Assembly: GCA_030271555.1 (NCBI GenBank)
Contig: JARXKQ010000084.1
Span: 1-5,863, forward strand
Source: Chloroflexota bacterium
GTDB taxonomy: Bacteria > Chloroflexota > Limnocylindria > Limnocylindrales > CSP1-4
Length of the DNA: 5,863 nt
Reading direction: 5' to 3'
Program-made: the position numbers and the translations under genes
Shown: piece by piece, positions 1-5,301 of the stretch
How the letters are laid out: each line of letters starts with the position of its first letter
Numbering within the stretch: position 1 is the stretch's first letter
Notes under the pieces: generated by a model
Databases searched by the model: none
What the model saw: the letters and a program-made list of their open reading frames with translations, nothing else
What the model was told of the DNA's origin: nothing

Positions 1-1124
1 CCCAGGCGCGAGCCGCGCGGACCCAGGATGTCAATCAGCCGACCCAGCGCAAGGTCGGGTGCCGCGGCGGCCAGCCACTCCTCGACCAGCACCCGCGTGC
101 CCTGCCAGAGACCGTCGATCGCGGCCTGGCCGGCCGGCCGCCGGAGCGACCTGGGATCGTGGCCGGCGTGTTCGAGCGCCATTGCCAGCTCGCGCGGGCC
201 GGGCACGCGACCGTCGCGCCAGCCCTCGTGACCGTCGAAGCCGAAGCCCAGGTGGGCCAGGCTGGCGACGAGCTGTCGGTCGTCGTTAACTGAGAACTGG
301 CTCCAGAACGGGTGGTTCTGGGGAAAGGCCAATGCGCCATCCTCGAGCGCCCGCACGGCTATCACCTGGCGCAGCTCGAGCAGCAGCAGTTGCAGCCGGC
401 CCGCCTCCGCGCCCGTCTCCTCGGCAAGCCGCAGCGTCAGGCCAAGCAACGCCTGGCGGTCGCCGCGGAGCAGCAGTGAGATGGGCGCGGGGCCAGCAGC
501 GACCTGGGGTGGCGGGGCGATCGTGGGGGCTGCGCCGCCGGCCGCGGCTCGTCCTGGCGCAGGCGCGCGCACTTGCCGCGCGGCGTCTTCCTCGCACGCT
601 GCCAGGGCGCGGCGGGCTTCCACGCACGACACCTGGGTCGCTTCCGCGGCGATCCGCGCAGCATCGGCCGCCAGCTCGATACCCGGCATCGCGCCTTCGA
701 GCTCAGTGATTTGGCGGGTCACGTCCTCGGCGCGTCGATCAGCAAGTTCCAGCTGACGGTTGAGCCGGTTGATCTCGCGCAGCCACTCGCCCGCCGCTCC
801 CTGGACATCGCTGTTGGGGCTGCCATTCTTGGCCCGCACGTAGCTCTCGTGGTACGCCCGACGCGCGTTCTCCTTGGCGTCGCTCAGCAGACGGCGGTCG
901 CGCACGCGGGCATCGTTGTCGCGCTGCGCGTGGACGCGGGCGAGCATGCGCTTGGCGTCGCGCAGCCGCTGAATGTGGATCTGCGCCGCTTGGGCCAGCC
1001 GCTCGGCCTCAGCGCAGCGATAGTCGACCTGGGCCCGCGCCGGAGCGCATGGGCCGCTGGCCAGGGAGGGTGCCGCGGGGTAGGCAGGCGCTACCCGCAG
1101 ACCGGCGGCTGGAACGTCGACCAT
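1..1124 (-). CDS. Hypothetical coiled-coil protein with C-terminal globular domain (3' end beyond window)
   Basis: I read this frame codon by codon. It has no stop from the ATG at 1124-1122 down to base 3, giving at least 374 residues; the C-terminus lies off the left edge. A TAG at 1136-1134 in the same frame makes this ATG the first possible start. Residues about 35-185 are rich in Ala, Arg, Glu and Gln with heptad-like spacing (for example DVTRQITELEGA) and look like a long coiled coil. Residues about 186-214 are a Pro/Ala/Gly linker. Residues 215-374 look globular, with an amphipathic Leu-rich helix, then NHPFWSQFSVNDD (about 270-282), LGFGFDG, and IDILGPRG near the edge. There is no signal peptide or membrane segment, so it is probably cytoplasmic. 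I recognise no catalytic motif and assign no function. It is divergent from the bc operon and may only share its promoter region. Long shadow frames on the other strand are explained by this gene. Confidence 0.75.
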   Translation of the reverse strand, partial: MVDVPAAGLRVAPAYPAAPSLASGPCAPARAQVDYRCAEAERLAQAAQIHIQRLRDAKRMLARVHAQRDNDARVRDRRLLSDAKENARRAYHESYVRAKNGSPNSDVQGAAGEWLREINRLNRQLELADRRAEDVTRQITELEGAMPGIELAADAARIAAEATQVSCVEARRALAACEEDAARQVRAPAPGRAAAGGAAPTIAPPPQVAAGPAPISLLLRGDRQALLGLTLRLAEETGAEAGRLQLLLLELRQVIAVRALEDGALAFPQNHPFWSQFSVNDDRQLVASLAHLGFGFDGHEGWRDGRVPGPRELAMALEHAGHDPRSLRRPAGQAAIDGLWQGTRVLVEEWLAAAAPDLALGRLIDILGPRGSRL

Positions 1125-1130
1125 GGCCCG

Positions 1131-1159
1131 ACCCTATGCGCTGCCAAACAGGGCGACAA
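1131..1159 (-). promoter_or_regulatory. Candidate promoter of the divergent minus-strand gene, possibly leaderless
   Basis: Read on the minus strand, TTGTCG (1159-1154) stands 17 bp before TAGGGT (1136-1131), a reasonable sigma-70-like pair. The TAnnnT element ends 6 bases before the ATG at 1124, so the transcript would start at or next to the start codon. This placement is typical of leaderless genes in high-GC bacteria. No good Shine-Dalgarno stands before this ATG, which fits. The hexamer matches are partial. Confidence 0.35.
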
Positions 1160-1163
1160 TGTG

Positions 1164-1192
1164 ACCTGTGGAGCGGTTCGGGGGTACCTGTG
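1164..1192. repeat. Direct repeat ACCTGTG x2 in the divergent intergenic region
   Basis: ACCTGTG occurs at 1164-1170 and again at 1186-1192, 22 bp start to start, about two helical turns. Both copies are followed by CG three bases later. The pair lies between the two candidate promoters, where a regulator acting on either gene would bind. Seven bases in a GC-rich region can repeat by chance, so an operator role is only a suggestion. Confidence 0.25.
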
Positions 1193-1211
1193 CGTCGGCC
1201 GAGCGCCCCAC

Positions 1212-1240
1212 ATGCCAGCCGCCGCGCCCGATGCTACGAT
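1212..1240 (+). promoter_or_regulatory. Candidate promoter of the bc-complex operon
   Basis: ATGCCA (1212-1217; 4 of 6 to TTGACA) is followed after 17 bp by TACGAT (1235-1240; 4 of 6 to TATAAT). TG one base upstream of the -10 makes it an extended -10. Transcription would start near 1247 and leave a leader of about 44 bases before the TTG at 1291. It is the best sigma-70-like pair I found in the forward direction of the gap. Confidence 0.4.
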
Positions 1241-1275
1241 CACTCGCGGTGCCCATCGAGCCCAGCCCGACCCAC

Positions 1276-1280
1276 GAGGT
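1276..1280 (+). promoter_or_regulatory. Ribosome binding site deciding the TTG start of the oxidoreductase
   Basis: GAGGT lies 10 bases before the TTG at 1291-1293. An in-frame TGA at 1282-1284 rules out any earlier start, so the TTG is the first usable initiation codon and the N-terminal cysteine domain follows directly. Confidence 0.6.
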
Positions 1281-1290
1281 CTGATCCCAC

Positions 1291-3144
1291 TTGGCCATCG
1301 ATCCCAACCAGGAATTTCTGGTTCAGCCTGTCGACGCCTCCTGGCTTCAGTGCAACATCGAGTGTCAGGAAGCGTGCCCCGTCGGCACGAACTGCCGCGG
1401 CTATCTGAACCTAGCCGCTGAGGGGCGGTTCGAAGAGGGCTACATCCTCGCCCGCGAGCCCAACCCGGTCGCGGCGATGTGCGCCTACGTCTGCTCGGCG
1501 CCGTGCGAGCGCGCGTGCCGCCGGGGCGACATCGACCGGCCGCTCGCCATCCGCGCCATGAAGCGCTTCCTGACCGAATGGCACCAGGCCAGCGGCATCC
1601 CCGACGACATGCCGAACATCACGCCGCGCGACACCACGGTAGCTGTCATTGGCGCGGGACCGGCCGGTATCGCGGTGGCTCGCGAGCTCGCAGTCGCCGG
1701 CCACCAGGTCACCGTCTTCGATGAGCTGCCCTATGGCGGCGGCACGATGCTCATTGGTGTCCCGGCCTTCCGCCTGCCGCGTGAAGCGATCGAGATGGAC
1801 CTCAAGCTGGTAGAGCGGCTGGGCGTTCGCTTCCGGTACGGCGTCCGAGTCGGCCGTGACGTCACCTTCGAGGAATTGCTCAAGCAGTACGACGGGGTGG
1901 CCATCTGCGCCGGCGCGATGAATGCCGTGGCGCTCGACGTGCCCGGTGGCGACCTTGACGGCATCCAGTACGGCGTCGACTACATGAAGAAGGCCAACCT
2001 GGGCGAGCCGATGACCGTCGGTAAGGACGTGGTCATCATCGGTGGTGGCTACACCGCAATGGACTGCTCGCGCACCTCACTGCGCTACGGCGCCCAGAAC
2101 GTGACGATCGCTTACCGCCGCACTCGCTCAGAGCTCGTCGTGGACGAGGAAGAGCTGGGCGAGACCGAGCGCGAAGGCGTGCGGATGGAGTTCCTCGTGA
2201 GCCCGGTCGAAGTGCTGGGCGATGAGAGCGGCAAGGTCCGCGCGGTCAAGTTCGTGCGCAACCGCCTGGGCGAGCCGGACGCGACCGGCCGGCGCGCGCC
2301 GGTGCCCATAGAGGGCAGCGAGTTCGAGGTCAAGGCCGACACGGTCATCCCGGCCGTCAGCCAAGCGGCGGACAACACCTTCCTGCCGGTCGAGTCGAAC
2401 TTCGAGATCAACCGCGGCCGCGTGCGCGTGGACCCCGGGACGTACGCCACCAACGTCCGCGGCGTCTTTGCCTGCGGGGACTTCGTGACCGGCCCGACCA
2501 CGCTGATCGAGGCCGCCGGCCACGGCAAGAAGTGCGCATACGCCATTGACCGCTACCTGTCCGGCCGGCGTGAGGTCGACGTCGACGCCAATGTGCGCAT
2601 CGTCTCTTCGTGGCGCCACGAGATGCCCGAGTTCTACGACGTCCTGCCGCGCGTGCACGTGCCCATGCTCTCTGTCGCGGCGCGCATGCCCAGCAACGAC
2701 CCGCAAGTCAACTTCACGACGCCGGTCGAGCGCGGCTACAGCGCACCCCAGGCGATCACCGAAGGCACGCGCTGCCTGATGTGCAACTACAACATCTGGT
2801 TCGACGGCTTCCGCTGCGTGCTGTGCGGCGCGTGCGCTGACGTCTGCCCTGAAGGCGTCATTCACATGATCGACATCAACCAGATGAAGTCGGAAGGCGC
2901 ATTGCCTGAGCTGGTGGATGCCTACGGATGGTCGGAAGGCGCCGCGATGGTGCTCGACGAGGAGCGCTGCATCCGCTGCGCGCTGTGCGTCAAGCGATGT
3001 CCGTATGACGCCATTACGATGGAGCGGTTCGAGCTCCAGGAGATCAGCAGCGACGGGCGCCTCTACAAGGAAAGCTACCGCGATACCCAGCTCGGACTGA
3101 TGGGCATCGGTAACCGCGCCGAGGCGGGAGGCTTCGTTCGTTGA
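1291..3144 (+). CDS. GltD/DsrL-like NAD(P)H-dependent FAD and Fe-S oxidoreductase, first gene of the bc operon
   Basis: This is a 617-residue soluble iron-sulfur flavoprotein starting at TTG. An N-terminal Fer4_20-type domain holds Cys 21, 25, 29, 35 and 64, 68, 72, 76. It is followed by a glutamate-synthase-small-subunit-like flavin core: FAD site GAGPAG (121-126), GGG plus GVPAFRLP (149-163), nucleotide site GGGYTAMD (251-258), YRRTR (275-279, Arg typical of NADPH users), and the second FAD motif ACGD (394-397). The C-terminus adds CxxC (495, 498) and two ferredoxin motifs CxxCxxCxxxCP (509-519 and 560-570), so it is longer than a GltD beta subunit of about 470 residues and has the domain order of DsrL-type proteins. 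The family moves electrons between NAD(P)H, FAD and Fe-S partners. No glutamate synthase large subunit is visible. Its stop overlaps the cytochrome b start (TTGA), so it probably works with the bc complex on the cytoplasmic side. Direction of flow and partner are inferred. Confidence 0.9.
   Translation: MAIDPNQEFLVQPVDASWLQCNIECQEACPVGTNCRGYLNLAAEGRFEEGYILAREPNPVAAMCAYVCSAPCERACRRGDIDRPLAIRAMKRFLTEWHQASGIPDDMPNITPRDTTVAVIGAGPAGIAVARELAVAGHQVTVFDELPYGGGTMLIGVPAFRLPREAIEMDLKLVERLGVRFRYGVRVGRDVTFEELLKQYDGVAICAGAMNAVALDVPGGDLDGIQYGVDYMKKANLGEPMTVGKDVVIIGGGYTAMDCSRTSLRYGAQNVTIAYRRTRSELVVDEEELGETEREGVRMEFLVSPVEVLGDESGKVRAVKFVRNRLGEPDATGRRAPVPIEGSEFEVKADTVIPAVSQAADNTFLPVESNFEINRGRVRVDPGTYATNVRGVFACGDFVTGPTTLIEAAGHGKKCAYAIDRYLSGRREVDVDANVRIVSSWRHEMPEFYDVLPRVHVPMLSVAARMPSNDPQVNFTTPVERGYSAPQAITEGTRCLMCNYNIWFDGFRCVLCGACADVCPEGVIHMIDINQMKSEGALPELVDAYGWSEGAAMVLDEERCIRCALCVKRCPYDAITMERFELQEISSDGRLYKESYRDTQLGLMGIGNRAEAGGFVR
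3126..3131 (+). promoter_or_regulatory. Ribosome binding site for cytochrome b inside the upstream gene
   Basis: GGGAGG sits 9 bases before the TTG at 3141-3143, within the last codons of the oxidoreductase. It supports this TTG over the in-frame GTG at 3168, and together with the TTGA overlap indicates translational coupling. Confidence 0.6.
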
Positions 3145-3872
3145 GACAGTTCTTCGAGCGTGTAGACGTGGCATTGAGGCGCAGCGCGCTGTGGCGTTCG
3201 CTGTTCCGTCAGCCCTACCCGACCGACGAGCGATCGCGTGCCTACGCGGTCATGAACAACGTCTTCCTGCACCTCCACCCGGTGCGCGTTCGCCAGCACG
3301 CGGTGAAGTTCGCCTACACCTTCTGCCTGGGCGGGCTGTCGTTCTTCTTCTTCCTCGTGCTGACGGTGACCGGGGTCTTCCTGATGTTCTTCTACGTCCC
3401 CAGCTCGACCTCTGCCTACGACGACATCCTGCGCATCCAGGCCGAGGTGCCCTTTGGGCTGCTGACGCGCAACATCCATCGCTGGGCGGCGCACCTGATG
3501 GTGTTCTTCGTCTTCCTGCACATGATGCGGGTCTTCTACCACGGGGCATACAAGCCGCCGCGCGAGTTCAACTGGGTCATCGGCACGCTGCTGCTGTTCT
3601 TCACCATCGCGCTGTCGTTCACCGGTTACCTGCTCCCGTGGGACCAGATCGCGTTCTGGGCGATCACGATCGGCAACAACATCGCGTCCTACGTGCCGCT
3701 CCTGTCGCGGCCGTCGCAGCTGCTCATCTTTGGCGGCATCGAGGTGTCGCAGAACACCCTGCTGCGCTTCTACGTGCTCCACGTGATCCTGTTGCCGCTC
3801 ACCGCGGCCGTCTTCCTCGCGGTGCACTTCTGGCGCATCCGCAAGGACGGCGGGATTTCCGGTCCGCTATAG
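3141..3872 (+). CDS. Cytochrome b N-terminal half (b6-like subunit of a Rieske/cytochrome b complex)
   Basis: This 243-residue four-helix membrane protein carries the two b haems of a quinol:cytochrome c (or plastocyanin-type) oxidoreductase. Helix B has His113 and His127 (IHRWAAH ... FLH), 13 residues apart. Helix D has His214 and His229, 14 residues between them as in b6, where mitochondrial cytochrome b has 13. TGYLLPWDQ (161-169) and KPPREFNWV (138-146) match b6 closely, and the protein ends IRKDGGISGPL, nearly the same as the chloroplast b6 terminus. Cys62 in FCLGG aligns with b6 Cys35, the covalent ligand of haem c_n (c_i). The length equals a b6 plus an N-terminal extension of about 25 residues. 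The TTG start overlaps the upstream stop. The C-terminal half of cytochrome b is the next gene, 15 bases downstream. Quinone chemistry at the Qi side near haem c_n is inferred from the Cys. Confidence 0.94.
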   Translation: MRQFFERVDVALRRSALWRSLFRQPYPTDERSRAYAVMNNVFLHLHPVRVRQHAVKFAYTFCLGGLSFFFFLVLTVTGVFLMFFYVPSSTSAYDDILRIQAEVPFGLLTRNIHRWAAHLMVFFVFLHMMRVFYHGAYKPPREFNWVIGTLLLFFTIALSFTGYLLPWDQIAFWAITIGNNIASYVPLLSRPSQLLIFGGIEVSQNTLLRFYVLHVILLPLTAAVFLAVHFWRIRKDGGISGPL

Positions 3873-3876
3873 AGAT

Positions 3877-3896
3877 ATGACCGACCGATGACCGAC
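3877..3896 (+). repeat. Short tandem duplication ATGACCGAC at the subunit IV start
   Basis: ATGACCGAC occurs at 3877-3885 and 3888-3896, with CG between them. The first ATG opens a frame that stops after four codons (TGA at 3889-3891), overlapping the true start at 3888. No strong Shine-Dalgarno precedes either copy (only AGAG at 3871-3874). It could be a minileader affecting subunit IV translation, or just a small duplication. Confidence 0.4.
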
Positions 3897-4541
3897 GAGA
3901 AGAAGTCCAACCTTCCCGCTCCTGCCACGCCGGCTTCCGCTGTGCCTGCGGAGAAGACGCGCTCGACGTTGCCGGCCGCGCCACCTGAACGGCGCACGAC
4001 AGAGATCGACAAGCAGCGCGTGCCTATGGCCGCCAAGCCCTACCGCCTCCTCGCGCTGGTCAAGCAGGACGCCGTGGTGCGAGTTCAGAAGGAACCCGAC
4101 GACACGGTCATGACCTGGCCGCATCTGTTGTCGATCGAGTTCTTCGCCGCCGCGGCGATGAGCGTCTTCCTGCTGCTTATGGGCCTGTTCGTCAACGCGC
4201 CGCTCGAAGAGCTGGCCAACCCCATCGCCACACCCGCCGTCGCCAAGGCACCGTGGTATCTCGTCGGCATCCAGGAGTTGCTGGCCTACTTCCACCCCAC
4301 GGTCGCAGGAGCCATCCCCATCCTGTCGATCTTCATCGCCATCGGCGTCATCCCGTTTATCGATCGCGGGCCGCGAGGCGACGGTGGCTCGCCTCGCCCG
4401 GCGGACCGCAAGCTGGGCATCATGATCTTCACCCTGTTCTGCGCCGCCGGCCTGTTCATCACGTTCCTGGGCGCGTTCTTCCGCGGCCCGGGCTACGGCT
4501 ACACGGTGCCGTGGGAAAACGGCCTGTGGTTCGCCCTGTGA
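3888..4541 (+). CDS. Cytochrome b C-terminal half (subunit IV-like), Qo motif APWY
   Basis: This 217-residue protein has three predicted membrane helices (about 82-101, 140-157, 177-197), the layout of b6f subunit IV, and follows the b6-like gene. It completes cytochrome b and forms part of the quinol oxidation (Qo) site. The aligned Qo motif is APWY (121-124) after NPIATPAVAK, matching ATPLEILPEWY of subunit IV, so the Glu of PEWY is replaced by Pro. The first 70 or so residues are hydrophilic and rich in Pro, Ala and charged residues, longer than in chloroplast subunit IV and probably disordered in the cytoplasm. The end FRGPGYGYTVPWENGLWF is aromatic-rich. The start is ATG at 3888, since the ATG at 3877 leads to a stop. 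Initiation context is weak, so coupling to the upstream gene is likely. Confidence 0.9.
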   Translation: MTDEKKSNLPAPATPASAVPAEKTRSTLPAAPPERRTTEIDKQRVPMAAKPYRLLALVKQDAVVRVQKEPDDTVMTWPHLLSIEFFAAAAMSVFLLLMGLFVNAPLEELANPIATPAVAKAPWYLVGIQELLAYFHPTVAGAIPILSIFIAIGVIPFIDRGPRGDGGSPRPADRKLGIMIFTLFCAAGLFITFLGAFFRGPGYGYTVPWENGLWFAL

Positions 4542-4618
4542 CCGCAAGCGAAGGGACGGCACCGACGTGCCGTCGGGGCCGGACCACTTTCGCGCGCAGC
4601 ACGGCCGAAGGCCGCGGC

Positions 4619-4622
4619 GGAG
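4619..4622 (+). promoter_or_regulatory. Ribosome binding site favouring the GTG at 4630 for the Rieske gene
   Basis: GGAG stands 7 bases before GTG 4630-4632, in a local AT-rich patch (caaattagtgggtaattgg) that is unusual in this window and typical of an accessible initiation region. An earlier in-frame GTG at 4567 has only a weaker GGGA at 4553-4556. Confidence 0.45.
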
Positions 4623-4629
4623 CAAATTA

Positions 4630-5298
4630 GTGGGTAATTGGAAGCTCGCCCGCTGGCAGGAGCCGCGCGTCTTGACGCGCGACGTTCTGCGCGAGATGCG
4701 CCAGGGCCGGCCCGCCGGCTTGTCGCGGCGCACCCTCATCCGCCGCTCAATCGGTGCGGGCGTCGGGCTGTGGCTGCTCGAGGTGACCGGCGGGCTCCTC
4801 GGCTTTCTGTGGCCCAATCTGTCCAAGGGCTTTGGCGGCCAGATCCAGCTGGGCGACATCGTGATCGTCGGTGACAACCAGGCCGTCCGCGGAGCCACGC
4901 TCCAGGACGGGGCCCCGGCATACATCAGCCAGGCCCGGACATACGTCCAGCTGATCGACCCTTCGCGCGGCTTTGCCGACGGGACGTCGACGGACGGGGA
5001 GGGGCTCAACACCAACGTGCGGACGCTCTACCAGCGCTGCCCGCACCTTGGCTGCAAGCCCAACTTCTGCACCATCAACTACTGGTTCGAGTGCCCCTGC
5101 CACGGCTCGCGCTACGACCGGCTGGGCATCAAGATCCGCGAGCTGGGTCCGGCGCCGCGTTCGCTCGACCGCTTCGCGCACACGATCAAGGACGGCATCC
5201 TGACGGTCGATACATCCAAGATCACGCTTGGTCCGCTGCCTGTGCCGCTGGGCCAGCCAGGCCTGGTTCCGCCGCGCTCCCCGCAGGGCTGCATCTAG
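4630..5298 (+). CDS. Rieske iron-sulfur protein of the bc complex, Tat-targeted
   Basis: This is a 222-residue [2Fe-2S] protein that takes an electron from quinol at the Qo site and hands it to a c-type cytochrome outside the membrane. A twin-arginine motif SRRTLIR (32-38) precedes one hydrophobic anchor (about 41-60), so it is exported folded by Tat and stays membrane bound. Box I is CPHLGC (137-142) and box II CPCHGS (155-160). Cys137, His139, Cys155 and His158 are the cluster ligands, and Cys142 and Cys157 form the expected disulfide. Box I has Pro where CTHLGC is usual. An extra Cys147 lies between the boxes. GPAPRSLD (173-180) is the conserved proline loop after the cluster. I chose GTG 4630 for its better binding site; GTG 4567 would add 21 Arg-rich residues with no obvious role. 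The gap to subunit IV is 88 bases (25 with the earlier start). Confidence 0.92.
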   Translation: MGNWKLARWQEPRVLTRDVLREMRQGRPAGLSRRTLIRRSIGAGVGLWLLEVTGGLLGFLWPNLSKGFGGQIQLGDIVIVGDNQAVRGATLQDGAPAYISQARTYVQLIDPSRGFADGTSTDGEGLNTNVRTLYQRCPHLGCKPNFCTINYWFECPCHGSRYDRLGIKIRELGPAPRSLDRFAHTIKDGILTVDTSKITLGPLPVPLGQPGLVPPRSPQGCI

Positions 5299-5301
5299 CT
5301 G

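Noticed and set aside
573..1421. Plus-strand ORF of 282 codons over the left gene and the intergenic region
   Set aside because: It lies opposite the minus-strand coiled-coil gene and runs through the intergenic region into the oxidoreductase N-terminus. Its translation has no recognisable domain; it is a shadow frame from high GC.
1291..3144. Naming the first gene gltD (glutamate synthase small subunit)
   Set aside because: The core is GltD-like, but the protein has a C-terminal two-cluster ferredoxin and lies in a bc operon with no glutamate synthase large subunit in view.
2128..3174. Minus-strand ORF of 348 codons
   Set aside because: It is antisense to the flavoprotein with its ferredoxin motifs; the composition is that of a reverse-frame artefact.
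4567..4629. Extension of the Rieske protein to GTG 4567
   Set aside because: It adds 21 Arg-rich residues before a complete Tat signal, with a weaker binding site than GTG 4630. It is not excluded, only less likely.
4542..4629. Possible terminator or internal promoter between subunit IV and Rieske
   Set aside because: I found no stem followed by a T-run and no convincing hexamer pair; the gap appears to be plain spacer with the ribosome binding site.
3867..5015. Minus-strand ORF of 382 codons
   Set aside because: It is antisense to subunit IV and the Rieske N-terminus, which are well supported by membrane helices and a Tat motif; no domain is seen in it.
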